Below are positions 10,800 to 23,800 of a stretch of 64,000 bases of DNA, in pieces (position 1 is the stretch's first letter; every line of letters begins with the position of its first letter). The stretch is from contig JAGVVL010000017.1 in NCBI GenBank assembly GCA_018287875.1, positions 2,418,001-2,482,000 of the forward strand, in the 5' to 3' direction. The notes beneath the pieces are model-generated. The model was not told the origin of the DNA, searched no databases, and saw only the letters and a program-made list of their open reading frames with translations. The position numbers and the translations under genes are program-made. Source of the DNA: Nigrospora sphaerica (taxonomy: Eukaryota; Ascomycota; Sordariomycetes; Amphisphaeriales; Apiosporaceae).

Positions 10800-11786
10800 C
10801 GTGAGGGCGGTTCGGGGCCGGGCTCGGACAGATGAGTGCGCTGCGGAAAGCGGTTTAGTAACACCGTGGTGGCACTCTTCTCGCCGCTGGTATGACGTTT
10901 ACCTCTTATCGTGAGGAGAATTCGGTAATAAAAGGCGCACAAGGGGCCCTCGCCTCAAGATTTGGTGAGTACCTAGTTCGTGTGGCCGTGCGGACGTGAG
11001 CAGAATAGATGCAAGGGCACCCGTGTGAAGTTTCTAATGGACGTTGCATGCCGTGATGCCACCGTAATCCTTTTCCCCCCCAGGGCCTGGAAGCCGAGGG
11101 GCCCCTGTCAACTTGGGGCGACCCGCGGCGGGTTAGCGGCCCGTTTCAGGCGCTCTTGGACACCCTGGTTTGGGGGGAGCCTTAGTGAGCTAGGGTAAAT
11201 GCTGCCTACCTTAGGTACGCCATCATGTCTCGTCTGTTCGGAAGCCTGGTCGAATCGCTTCAGGTTCATTGATGCTTGCCATCACCAAGTGATGGTTGCC
11301 AGCAAACGCAACCTAGAAATTGCTGTAGGTCTAGTTACGATCTCTCACCGCAGACCGAGGGTTCGCGTTCAACACCGTGTACTCTGTTCCAGCCAACGTT
11401 AAGACAGCACGGGAGTAACCCACGTTCCGCCGTCCGAGGCTGGGCCATCAGTTTAACGAGTCATCGATCGCGTGAAAAGACCACCGGAATTCAATCGTAC
11501 GCTATCTGAGGGTGGGCATGCTACAGGCCGTCTTCTCGGCCGTCTCGGGGGCTGGGCACGATATAGGAGAAGGCCACCCCCCGTGGGGCCGTCTCAGGAT
11601 TTGAGAGCGGACGTGACGGAGGGGGTTAGGACTGACGGTGAGCGCGAGAGACGGGTACGGTTTCTCAGCAAAAGAACTCTTCATGAGTACTTATATGTAC
11701 AAAACGTTGGTATCTATGGTTCAAACGTGCGGGAACCAGAGCCCACCAGGTACTCCAGCATCCTCTTTAGGTATCAATCTTCTATA
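10800..11786. other. Intergenic, SOD upstream / sidA downstream
   Basis: About 990 bases between the SOD start and the sidA stop. One CTTATC (GATAAG on the minus strand) occurs near 10905, but without the extended siderophore-regulator flanks. No gene is recognised. Confidence 0.45.
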
Positions 11787-13474
11787 CTACGCCTGGTACG
11801 TCTTGTTATTACGTCGCTGTGTAGCGAAAATAGACTCGACAATCTCTCCTGATCGGGTGGCCAGCACCGACAGCAGGGTGTCACTCAACTGGCGGGGGGG
11901 TTAGCCGTGTTTCTCGACTTCTTCACGTAAGCATATGGTAGTACTCACTCCGTGCGTCTTCTCGTTGCATCCTTGCAGCCAAACGCCGGATCCTTCGGCA
12001 ACCTTGCCGGGCGCGAACTGCACGCTGTAGTCGCGCGCGACCTGCACGCCGCGATCGCCGATCTTGGCCTGCGATGCGTCCGTCACCGCCGGCAGCAAGT
12101 CTCCGCACTGCTCCATCATGGTCAAGTGCGAGTTTCTCTGGTAGCCGGTCGCGGAAATGATGAGGTCGACCTCGAGAACGCTCTGGGCGCCGTCGACGAA
12201 GCCGTCGGCGTCGCCGTGGTCGCCAGCCGGCTCGCGGAGGGACCGGAGGCGGAGGCGCATCGTCTCCTGGTCAATGTCGTCCGACTCGAGGCCGATCACG
12301 TCTGTCGCGGCCAGGATCCGGTGCGGCCAGCGGCGCTCATCGGGCCCGAACTCCCGTCTCTGCTCGTACATGCGCTCATACAGGTGCTCGATGAGCTCCA
12401 GCCGCACGACACCATAGTTGGTGCTGCGGGCGTCCTTGAGGACCGAAGCCCGGCTCTTCGAAGAGCGGGGGTACAAATCATCGATATACGAAGGGTTGAA
12501 GATGGAATTGACGCTGTTATGAAAACATTAGCGCCCCGTTGGCACGCAGCGCTTGGCAGTACTTACAAGGGGGAGTCGTCACTGGGCTTAAGGAACTCGG
12601 ACCGCATGATGAGAGAGGTCTGGGAGTTGGGGTATAGTGTTTGAATGTTGTTGAAAATCTCGGCCGCGCTCTGGCCCGCACCGACGACGGCCACACGGTA
12701 AGGGGCGTCGCGCCTGTCCAGGATAGACGGCACCAGGTGGGCGTACTGGGAAGAGTGAAGAATTCGGGGGTGGCTGGCCGGGAGAGACTTGGGGATGTTG
12801 GGTTGGCCACCAACGGCCATGATGACGTTCTTGGCCCTCACGGTGGTGATCTCGCCGGTTCTAACGTTTCTGGAGGAGACGTCGAATTGGGACACAGGCT
12901 TGCCGTCCGAGGTGGCCACCGGCGACACAGCCACGGCTTCCTGGCCGTACCGGACAACCTCATCAAAGTGCTCGCCGCACCAGCGGAGGTACTCCTCGTA
13001 CTCGGAGCGAGCCGGCAGGAAGGTGTTGAGGTTGATGAAGTCGATCAACCGGTTCTGGCTCTGGAGGAAGTTCAGGAAGGTGAAGTGGGAACGCGGGTCG
13101 CGCAGAGTGGCCATGTCCTTGATGAAGGAGATCTGCATCTTGGCCCCCGGCAGCAGCATGCCGGCGTGCCACGCAAAGCGCTTCTGCTTCTCCAGAAAGA
13201 GCACCTTCGGGCCCGAGGGCTGTGACCTGGCCAGCTCGCCCTTCTCGAGCGCGTCGTGGAGCGCCACGGCGATGGAGAGACTGGCGGGGCCGAAGCCTAC
13301 ACAGACAAGGTCGTGCACCTCACCGGCGGGTGTGGCTCTCAGATGCGACCTCTTCTCGGCGCGGTGCCCACTCACGCCGGGTTCGGCATGGAAGCCGTTC
13401 GTGTGGCCATGGGCGTAGCCGTTGCTGGAAGGCGGGCCATCGATGTGGCTGCCTGCCAAGCTGTGAGGGGACAT
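11787..13474 (-). CDS. sidA: L-ornithine N5-monooxygenase (siderophore biosynthesis)
   Basis: FAD- and NADPH-dependent hydroxylation of L-ornithine, the first committed step of fungal hydroxamate siderophores. Exons on the minus strand are 13474-12567, 12513-11949 and 11888-11787, giving 524 residues (A. fumigatus SidA is about 500). The introns (53 and 60 nt) have GTAAGT and GTGAGT donors. Joins restore [18 protein letters not shown] and [17 protein letters not shown], both characteristic of the family. FAD motif VGFGPAS is at 59-65, NADPH motif [10 protein letters not shown] at 263-272 and the ATGY motif at 424-427; [13 protein letters not shown] is also family-typical. The N-terminal 50 residues are low-complexity. 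It is divergent from the siderophore NRPS across a 4.4-kb spacer containing GATA-type repressor sites. Together they define an intracellular siderophore locus, as described for ferricrocin genes in other ascomycetes. Confidence 0.95.
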
Positions 13475-14623
13475 GGTGGATGTTGTGCTGGGGTTCAGAA
13501 TGTGAACCGAGTACGCGTCGCCAAGTCACTCCGGCGACTTCACAACTTGGGGGGGGGGGTATCGTCACAGACGGCAGGGACTTGTGGACAAGTGTCTGGG
13601 ACAACGGCCGTGTCACGGAGAGGGGGCGGTAGTCTCGGAGAGAAGAGCCGAGAGGTTTAAGGGCGAGGCAATTCCCAGGAGCGTGGCAGCAGAGACCGTG
13701 GGGTTGGAGGGGGAAGGAGGAGGATGCTCGTGGATGATCGATACGAAAAAGCTGGGGAAGTTTTGTAAATAAGGTCCCCCTATCTGTATTTATGCCCGGA
13801 ACCGGCACGGGAGAACGAGGGAGGCAGAGCTTCGACTCGCCGTATCCCTGCCTCAAGACCCTGCGTTTCTCCATATGGTATGACGGCCGAAAGCATCGCA
13901 TGTTATAGAACTAGGAAGGGCGGCTAATGGGCGGATCGGGGTGCTGGTGGTGCAGGTATCTCCAAGTACCTCGGACTATGCAGTTGACGAGGTACCTACC
14001 CAGCTAAAAGGTGCTGGAGACGTAATGACGACAATCGGCCCTGTCTCCGCCGCGCTGGCCCGGCGGCATTTGTGGTCAACCCCGCTTGGAGGGCGGGTTG
14101 ACACGAGATCCATACTGGGCAAGGCGCCCCTCGCCAGCAGTTTAGGCCCGCGCCGAGGGACAAGGGCACTAAATCCCGTGTCGACACATGACAGACAGGC
14201 TGGGCGTACCATGACGCATCGAGGCAGGCTCGCCATTTGCCAGTTGTACCTGCGCGAGCTAAGCTGTTGGTACTTGTTTCCACCTTTTGGGCTGGACGCT
14301 GCCGCGCGACGGCTTCCCGGCCCCGAAAACGAACCGGTTTGACAGCTCGAGCTGCTCCCGTTGCCAAGCGAGCCGCAAAAGAGATGGCCCTGGCACCCAT
14401 GGACCCACGGTGCCATGGAAGGGGGCTGTTCAGAGCTTTTCCCGCAGACCCAAACAAGTACGTACGCCCGCGTACGACCTGCGGGGAACAGCAGCATGGA
14501 ACCAGCCCAGCCAGCCAGCGATGCGACGAATCGCCGCGTGGGAAACCTGGGTTCTATCATGCGACATGCCGGCTAAGCCCTCGATGGTATTCAGTAGGTG
14601 GAGATGGGCTAGCGACATCGGCC

Positions 14624-14642
14624 TTATCTTCGGATCAGATAA
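14624..14642. promoter_or_regulatory. GATA-factor site (ATCAGATAA) with inverted half-site
   Basis: 14634-14642 reads ATCAGATAA, a full match to ATCWGATAA, the extended motif reported for fungal iron-repressor GATA factors (SreA/SRE/URBS1 type). An inverted TTATCT lies at 14624-14629, making a spaced inverted pair. It is 1.16 kb upstream of the sidA start. Binding is inferred. Confidence 0.55.
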
Positions 14643-15944
14643 GATGGATCTGCATCAACTCCTGCCCTAGCAGCGCGACCAGCGACGCCCAAGTGGATCG
14701 CCTCCTAGTAGTCAGGACGAGGAGAATGTCACGGAAACCACTGCCCCACGAGCCGGCACGAGACTAGACCCTGTTCGCTTACTGCCTCACGAAGAAAACC
14801 CGGCATCGGTAAATTGAAAAGATTTCCGTTTTGAGGCTCGATGTGCAAGAGCGAGCCGTGTCTATGATTCTGAGAGCCCGACAGCCTCGCCACCACAGTA
14901 AGGCCCATAGGGGAGGGATAAGACGTTTCTTTCCTTAACACTTTGGTTCCGTTTCGTAAAAGCAGACGGAGCGTTCTGCTATCTCCTGGCTACATCCCGC
15001 CGGTGCCTCTGATACTAGGCGAAGGGAGCGCAGATCCGGTGTCCAGCGGAAGGTAGACGACTAACTTGGGCACCTTTGGGTCTGGTTGGTGGGTGTTGAT
15101 CCGGTCAACAGGGACAAGCTGCCATCCGTCGCTGTTGGTACGAACGTGTATAGCAAAGTACCGAACTGAGGGCCCCGCCTCTACATCCGACTGATTTTGT
15201 ACTTCTCTGGTCTGTCCAGCCGCCTGGTACTTGTCTCCAACGGGTGGTCACTACGAGACTTCGCCCAACATCTGAACAAAGCAGCTCGGCTTTCGGTCTA
15301 GCTCGAAAACTGCAGTTCGGTGAGCCGGAACCCAGATCAGTCAGACGCATATCCCCAGACGACACCGGCGACGAACGAGGAGGGCTAGGCCTTGATTGGA
15401 AGCCCAGTACTGCACCTGGACCCGCCGAGGATACACGGCCGTCCATCCAGTTTCGCTGAGCCGCCGGTGCGTGCGGCTTTGTCAAAGGCTCACTGGCGCC
15501 GCAAGTGGAAGCACAGTGCTGGGATGCTGGATGATAGCACTCAAAATAACCGTTAGTAGCTACAAGCAGGTCCCGTCACAGCTTCTACTCTTCGTCAAGC
15601 CAGCCAGCAGCAAACTGAGCCACGACTCTTCGGTCAAGGTTGTGTCTACCAGCGGCTAGGGGCCTCAGGTACGGCACACCAGACTTTGCCTCCCCCGTTT
15701 AAACCGCGCCCAAGACCAGCTCAAGAAGTGAAGTTGTACTTGTAACGACCTTCCATCCTAGCTCATGCAAGTTTTGGGAGAGTTACCCCACCGTCAACGG
15801 GCATATATTCGAACTGGGTTACCGCCACTGCTGCGTACGTGAAGCTGCTGCCATGACCGAGGCGACGAGAGCCGGCCGTACGATTACGGAGCTCACGATC
15901 GTCCCACCCCAGGGGCCGTGATTGGGTTAGCGATTGAAAATTTT

Positions 15945-15963
15945 TTATCTGATCATCTGATAA
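15945..15963. promoter_or_regulatory. Paired, face-to-face SreA-type GATA sites
   Basis: TTATCTGAT at 15945-15953 (ATCAGATAA on the minus strand) is followed after one base by ATCTGATAA at 15955-15963. Both are exact matches to ATCWGATAA and form a near-palindrome. A further partial match, AATCTGATC, begins at 15967. Two adjacent sites suit a GATA factor with two zinc fingers or a dimer. The pair lies 1.9 kb before the NRPS start and 2.5 kb before sidA, so it could serve both. Confidence 0.65.
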
Positions 15964-17455
15964 GATTAATCTGATCCGACGCTGAAGACCGGCGTTCCTT
16001 GGCGAGCCGGGGGTCAGGGCTGACGTGCCAGCATCGGAGTCATCAGCCCCGCAGAGTGTGGAAAGCTAGACACATGCAACGCCAAGACGGAAGCATCTGC
16101 TGGTAGTCGAGGCTCCATGATGCCACACCATAGGACAGAAAAAGCCGCAAAAAGCCGCAATCGGCAACGCGGTTGGGCCGACAAGAGAGGAGAATGGCGC
16201 CGGCGTCGCGCTTTTCCGGCTGCTGGCCGGGCCATCGACGAACTCGGACCCCGAATGCCATTGGGAAACCCAGGGAGAAGGAGGGGTAGGTAACTGCACG
16301 TGTGGTGGTGGGTGACACTAAGGTTTCGCACGCCATTGGTTTCGACGGAATTCGCGCTCCACGGCATGTCGTTCATCATACCTCCTTTACGCCATGACAG
16401 ACATACGGCGTCGCGTTGGTCCCGATGCAGACTGAGTTTGGGCTCCCCTACCAAGCTTGGGGGTTCGCGAGGCTGCATCATTACGTACACGTAGCGGCTG
16501 TTGGCGCTGGGCACGGGCATAGAATGCGAAACCCTTCCCACCTCATGCAGCCCAGAAAGAAAGTGCAGTCGCCTTCAGCGAGCTTTTAGGGCCCGATCAG
16601 CCGGTCGACGGCGGCGCTTGTTAACTTACTTTATGCACATATCAATTGCATGGCATGGGACGTGCACTATGCGCAACATCAAGTGCAGAGCCACGCCCGG
16701 GCAAAAAGAAGCAGTTGTTCGCAAGCGGCAGCGAACCATACACCCTCCTCCTAGTCATGATGTAATTGACGAAACGCAGTAAGGACGTTTCTTCCGTCCA
16801 AGTACTTACCAAGCCCTACTTCGTCGTCCCGTGCATCCCTGCGCCACGTCCACAAGCGAACAACCCTCTTGGATGTCTCTCTTCCAGCATGATATCCATA
16901 CTTGAGGTACCCAATTTATGCAAGCCCTTTTCCATAGCCGTTAGCTCAGGTACCGTTGCAGTGGTGATTCCACAAGCCACTCGGGCTTGAAAATCTTAGC
17001 CTACGGGAAACAAGCCCATGCCATCTCTGGGTGCGTGCCTGCCCGCAGCACAATACTACGTAGAATGGCAGGGCAACATCCCATCTGATTCGCTTACATA
17101 CCCACCCGTGCTGCCTCCATCATTGTGGTCCACAACCTCGGCCCTTTCCTGCGCCCTCCCTCTCACGGCAGTTTGCTCATCGCGCCTTTGCCGTCATTGC
17201 TCACCCACTACATCCTCCCGCTGCAACGTAGAGGTTTCTGATCGTCGAGTCCAAACCACATCCAGTCGCCGCGGGTAAGTCGAACGGCCAGAAACAGCTT
17301 AAGCAACCGCCGCGTCAAGGCAGAGAATGCCAATGTGACACTTCGCCCAGCCGCCCAGCCCGCTCACCCACAAACTAAGCTCCGTCGGCACGCGACAAAG
17401 CGCTGTCAGTGATTGGGCTACCGGGGGAATCTTACATGATAGCCATTGAGGTCCA

Positions 17456-17475
17456 CCAATCAGGGCCGCGGGGAT
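17456..17475 (+). promoter_or_regulatory. CCAAT box with GAT 12 bases downstream (possible CBC-HapX site)
   Basis: CCAAT at 17456-17460 is followed after exactly 12 bases by GAT (17473-17475). This fits the CCAAT-N12-RWT arrangement reported for the CCAAT-binding complex plus HapX in iron-starved fungi. It is 426 bases before the NRPS start codon. The motif is degenerate, so chance occurrence is quite possible. Confidence 0.3.
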
Positions 17476-17885
17476 TGCGCTGACCTCGATCCAGGTTGCA
17501 TGCCTCATGCACGCCACGGCATCTTGCACTGCTCTCGTGGTATGTATACGGCTGTACTAATACAAGTACAGACAGCCGCGGCTCTTGAAGCCGTGTTGTT
17601 TGCCCATACACGTACCTCGCCGGCCCCTGTCAGACGGAGGGGGATGCATGCTTGAGCTCCAACAAAACACAAGCGTCTCACTGTGAGCAACAGGTAACGC
17701 CGTAAGTAGGCGGCAGTCATCCCTATGAGCCACTGCTAATCCACCGAGAAGTCCCTGGGCCCGAGGGTCGCTGCCTGCGCCTTTACGAGAATCAAATTTC
17801 TCCTCCATACTCCGTTCCTCTGGAACAGTGCCTGCATGCCCCGGCTCGGCTTACACGGAGCCAAAACTTCCCCCGAGTTGCCAGG

Positions 17886-20800
17886 ATGGGTTCGTATGAG
17901 GCATTGGGACTCTCTGTCCTCAATTCTCACGCCACTAGGCTGCGCGGTCCCAGTCTACTCCATGAGCTTGTTCAGTCCCGCTATACAGAAACAAATCCGG
18001 CTCTCGAGTATTTCTCTGGGCTTGAGGACCGAATCTGCTTCTCGTACCGCCAGCTTCACGAACTTTCGGACAGCTTGGCCGCCACCATCTCGCGATGGGC
18101 ACGTTCTCTCCCCGAAGCATCATATCGGGACCAGTTTGTGGTTCCCTTGATGATACCGCAAAGCCCGCAGCTATACATTGCCCAACTCGCAATCCTCAAA
18201 GCTGGTGGTGCATTTTGCCCTCTGAACCTTGATGCCCCGGTTGAGCGGACCAGATTCATTCTGAACGATGTCGAGGCTCGGCTCGTCCTAGCCAGCTCTT
18301 CGCACAAGGCCAGAATTCCCGAAGACAGCAGGATCACAATCATTTGTGTTGATGATTTCACCCACTTCTCGTCTGCCACATCCGACGGGAAAGGCTACGA
18401 TGCGGCTCGTGTGCCAACTGAGCAGGACCTCGCCTATGTCATGTACACGTCTGGATCGACTGGAACGCCCAAAGGAGTGGCAATCTCCCATCTGGCCGCA
18501 ACCCAGAGCCTTCTGGCTCATAACAAGCACTTGCCGTCCTTCTCCCGATTTTTACAGTTTGCCGCGCCAACGTTCGACGTCTCTGTCTTCGAGATATATT
18601 TCCCTCTTTTCCGTGGCAGCACTTTGGTGTGCTGTGATCGCGCTAGCATGTTGACTGACCTCCCTGGTGTTCTTCGGAAACTCAATATCGACGCGTGTGA
18701 GCTCACGCCGTCGGTTGCTGGCAGCTTGTTGAAAAGCAGAGCCAATGCTCCTTGCCTGCGGCTTTTGCTAACCATCGGTGAGATGCTCACACAGCCCGTG
18801 GTTGACGAGTTTGCAGGTGGTCCTGAGCAGGAGTCCCTTCTTTGGGGCATGTACGGGCCCACCGAAGCAGCGATTCATTGGTAAGGAGTATACGGACATT
18901 ATACACGCCCCTTTTTGGCTTTGTGGCTCGTGCGCTAACTGGCCTATAGCACATTGCAACCCGCTTTCTCAAATGGGACTACGCCAAAATGTATTGGCTT
19001 CCCATTGGACACCGTCTCAGCATTTGTCATTGGCATTCCAGAAGACGGCAAGGCCCAGACCTTTGAGTTGCTTCCCATCGGGCAAGCCGGAGAGTTAGCC
19101 GTGGGCGGACTCCAACTTGCATCAGGATATATCAACAGACCCGAGCAGACAAAAGCCGCCTTCGTCCATACCGACTTTGGAATCGTTTACAAAACTGGCG
19201 ACAAAGCTGTCATGCGGCCCGACGGAACCATAGAATGTCTCGGTCGGGTGGCAGAAGGCCAAGTTAAACTGAACGGGCAGCGGCTGGAACTCGGCGAGAT
19301 TGAGCACGCTATTTTGCGTACGGACGGATGCCACAGTGCTTTTGTCTGCGTCCTTTCCAACCTTTTGGTTGCTTTTGCAGCTGTTGATGACGAGGCAGGG
19401 ATGGAAGAACGAATCATCAACACCTGCCATGATTGGCTACCAGCTTTTATGATTCCAGCCGACATTGTCATCCTCAAGTCGTTCCCTCGGCTGCCATCCG
19501 GGAAGGTTGACCGGCAGCGGCTAAAGCAAGACTACGTCGCCTCCCAGGGTCCCACTGTGGATGGCTCCACCTCTCAGGATGCATTGCTGCTTCTTTTATG
19601 TGGCATTGCGGGCGAGGTCTTGGGCTCGACTGTGTCGCCCGACGCGAGGCTGGCTTCTGTCGGAATGGATTCGCTCTCGTCCATTGATTTCGCAGCACGC
19701 ATGCGAGAACAAGGATACCCGGTTACCACCTTGGCTGTCCTAAACGCAAAGACGTTTCGTGGCCTGTGCCATCAGATCCAGGGTCAAGCTTTTGCGTCGG
19801 AAAGCACCTCCGGCATGTGCAATAAGACCGGATTACTGGAATCAGACAACTTGTTCCAGGCCCTTGCAGCCGACCCAGCGTACAAGGAGAAACTCGGAGA
19901 TATCAAAAGGGTCTCCAAATGCACATCTCTTCAAGTTTCTATGCTGTCAGAGACCCTCAGAGACCCTCGACTGTACGTCAACACAACGGAGGTTGCCTTC
20001 CCCCAGGGTACCGACGCCACTTCTGTCAAGAACTGGCTGTTCGAGGTTGCTGCGCAAAATGAGATCATCCGCTCTGGTTTCGTACACTCGGAAAGCAACC
20101 TTGTTCAAGTCGTTTGGGACAGCCTCCTGCCAACTCAGATTGTGGTTGTCGAAGAGTTCAGCGAAACACCTATCGAGCTGGTATCCTTCCTTGAGCGGCC
20201 ATTGCAGGTCCAAATCACGAGAGAAACACCCAGACATGGACCTCATATGAAAATGAGGTTACATCATGCCCTATACGACGGCTGGTCTTTCGACCTTCTG
20301 CTGGACGATCTGGATCTCCTTTCTCAACAGGAAAGGCTTCTGCCAAGGCCGCAGTTCCGTCATATTGCACCACAGATCGATGCAGATGAACTGCATCAAA
20401 CTGACGCCGCGGCCTATGAGTTCTGGGCCGATTACCTTCGGGGGGCCGCAAACAGCCAAGTACCTAATTTCCGTTCGGTCGCGGTACCAAGCCCCGACAT
20501 CTTATTCACTTCTCGGGAGGTCCTCCTTGATCCTCAGACGGCTCGACACACGGCTTCGCTGCTTGGGGTTAGTTCCCAGGCAATCTTTCAGGCCTGTATT
20601 TCATGGATGTGGTCGGCAATCACCGGATCCGAGGACATCACGCTCGGCTCTGTCTTCTCTGGACGCACCGCGGCTATTCCAGGCATCGAGCGCATGTTGG
20701 GCCCTTGTATCCAAACACTGCCTCTGAGAGTCAAGATCGGCGAGTCGCTGACCATTGACGACCTGATTCACCATCTTCATTCAACCACTCGGCAAATATT

Positions 20801-23800
20801 GCAGTTGCCAGCACTTTCTCTCTCGAAGATCAAAAAGTCCGTGGACATGCCCCCAGGATCGAGGCTGTTTGACCTGCTTTTCGTGTACCAGGAGTCATTA
20901 TCAACGCGGAAACGGCGACCTAAATCTGTCAAGGAGCTCTGGCACATGGACCATTCAGAAACCAAGTTGGTCCTTGAAGTTGCGCCCGGCTACGACAGGT
21001 TCATTTGCCAGTGGACATGGCACACAGATTGCTTCGCCGCTCCCCAGGTCGAGGCACTGGCCGAAAGTTTCTCTCACCTTGTTCATTACTTCATTGCCAA
21101 CCCCGGAAGGCAACTCAACTCGATATTGCCGTCATTTCCAGTCGGCCTGCGCTCAGTGTATGGACGAGAACTCTGCCCTGTCGCTTGCGACACCACCGTG
21201 GTCAAGCTCGTCGAGGAAGCTGTTGAGCGGTCCCCCGAAACGCGTGCTCTTTGCTTTGCCGACTCGATCACTACATCCGAACTCGTTTCCAGGGATCTTT
21301 CGTACGCAGAGCTCAATGGGACGGCAAACAGAATTGCAAGACACCTCCTAACCCAAGGCGTTGTTCCCGGGGGTCTTGTGGCCATTGCCATGGAAAAGTC
21401 ACCGATGCTTTACTGCGGGATACTTGGTATTCTCAAAGCCGGCTGCGCATATCTGCCAATACTACCATCCACGCCTGTCAAGCGAATCCAGATGATTTGT
21501 GACCAAGCGCAACCGCAGCTATGCATGGTGGATAGCATGCCACGCTGGAGGGACTCTGACCTTCCTTCGCGAACCGCTTGGCTCGCCGTTGACTTTTCCG
21601 CCTTGGAACAGTATGACAGCTCAAACCTGGAAGTCGCACAAGACGATTCGCAACTGGCCTACGTGATCTACACCAGTGGCACAACAGGCACTCCCAAAGG
21701 TGTCGCAGTGACGAACAGGAACTTGGTCAGCAATATTATGGTCCTGTCCCGGATTTATCCTCACGACCACGGGTCTAGAATGCTCCAGGCATGCTCCCAG
21801 GCCTTCGACGTATCCGTCTTCGAAATCTTCTTCACTTGGGCCAACGGCATGTGTCTATGTGCTGCCACCAATGATACGCTGTTCGAGTCCTTGGAGTTGA
21901 GCATAAGGCAGATGAAAGTAACTCACCTCAGCATGACCGTTACTGTTGCTTCATTGATAAACCCGGAAAATGTCCCCAGCGTCAAATTCCTGGTGACATC
22001 GGGCGAGCCGATGACCGATGAGGTTCTTGAGAAATGGGCCGACGTCTTGTATCAAGGTAAGCCCGATCGTCCGAGGTAGACCTCATTTGATTGGTTGCCG
22101 TCGCTAACACATGCCCTGTAGGCTACGGTCCATCGGAAACGACAAACATCTGCACGGTGAGAAAGGTGTCCAAAGGTGACTCAGCACAGTACCTAGGCTG
22201 GTCTTTCGAGAACACTTTGTCCGTTGTGCTCAACCCGCAATCGGACGACGCGGTACCTATCGGTTACATTGGAGAGCTCTGTTTTGGGGGGGACCAAGTC
22301 GCAGCTGGGTATCTCAACATGCCTGAGCTGACCGCCTCGAAATTCTTCGAACACCCTCGATACGGTCGCCTTTACCGGTCGGGAGACCTTGGCCGCATGT
22401 TACCCGATGGTTCGCTCATTATATCAGGCCGGATAGATACGCAGATCAAGCTACGAGGGCAGCGTATCGAACTACAGGAGATACACTCGGTCATTTTCAA
22501 GTCGGCGTTCGCGAAAGCCTGCGCGACCCTGCTGGTGGAACGACAAGGCGGTAGATCTCAGCAACTCGTCACGTTTTACGTTCCTTCAGAAGGACCCGGA
22601 CGCTTTTCTGATTTGCAGTTTACCACCTCCCTCCGTCAGTCGAACGTGGCAATCTCACAGATGCTGAGGGCAACGCTCCCGGCATACATGATACCCACGT
22701 TCTTGGTTCCTATTTCTAGTGTACCACTGACCTCATCTGGCAAGATTGACACCCGTGAACTGCACCAAACGGTCCATTCCATGCCGGAAGCGAGGCTCAG
22801 CGAGTACAGCTCCGAAGTTCAAATAGCAGAGGATTCAACCGACTGGAACGCCACGGAACGTCTTATCGCCCAAGTGTTGACTGAAGTCCTGGAAATTGAC
22901 CCGACTCTGGTCAACCGATGGGTCCCGCTTAACAGCCTTGGCCTGGACTCAATCTCAGCAATCACATTCTCTCGAAAGCTTCAGGCTGCCCTGCATCGAA
23001 GAGTTCCCATCTCGCTCATTCTACAGAGTGGAAGTGTCGCTCGGCTGGCTCAATCTCTTCCGGCCGCAGAGCTGGAGGCTAAGGAAGGAAACCAAAGCCA
23101 GTGGTTGCCAAGCAATGTGGTCACGAACGTCACGGAGCGTTTCATATCGCAAGCAAAACCACAAGCTATTGAGAGCATCCTGCCCTGCACACCGTTGCAA
23201 GAGGCTATGCTGGCATCTTCGTCATCTACTAGCGACAGTATGTCGTACTGCAACCAAGTGCTGTTCCGTCTCCATCAAGATCCTCAACAAATGATCGGTT
23301 ACTGGGAAGAAATGCATCGACGCCACGGTATCTTACGAACCTGCTTCATGAGCACCGAAATTGCCGCATTTCCCCTTGTCCAGACCGTCATGGCCTCCTT
23401 CGCACCGGCTTGGAAATACTGGCGGTCGGCGGACATGGATCACTGTGTGTTGGAGCAGATGAAGTCCATTCGAGATGCTATTGACACCTTCAGTCCGCCA
23501 ATCTCTTTGGCCATCATCAGCACACCACAACATGAGAACTACCTTTCTTTCGTCTGCCACCATGCTATGTATGATGGTATGGCTATTGATGTGCTTCTCT
23601 CGGAGATCGAATCCTTAGCAGGAGGTCTCCCACTGCCTCCCGCCGTGTCCTTTGAGCCTTTCCTCCGAGAAGCCCTCAGTCTTCCGCCAGACACGGACGA
23701 GTTCTGGGCAGAGAAATTTCTTTCATTCACACCACAGCGGCTACCTCCAGACCTCCGAAGTTTCAAAACGGTCGTCAGGCGAGCTGATGCATCTGGGCCG

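Larger units (their letters stand above)
13475..17885. promoter_or_regulatory. Divergent sidA/NRPS regulatory spacer
   Basis: 4.4 kb between the divergent start codons of sidA and the NRPS. No reading frame in it shows a domain or a signal for spliced coding sequence. It holds the three ATCWGATAA matches listed separately and a CCAAT box with an appropriately spaced GAT. Its size suggests long 5' leaders, distant promoters or an unrecognised transcript. Confidence 0.6.

Noticed and set aside
9948..10835. 295-codon frame opposite the superoxide dismutase
   Set aside because: Gly/Val/Ala-rich antisense shadow of a clear SOD.
12514..12566. Apparent break between two sidA reading frames
   Set aside because: A GTAAGT...AACAG intron joins them in phase with family sequence intact.
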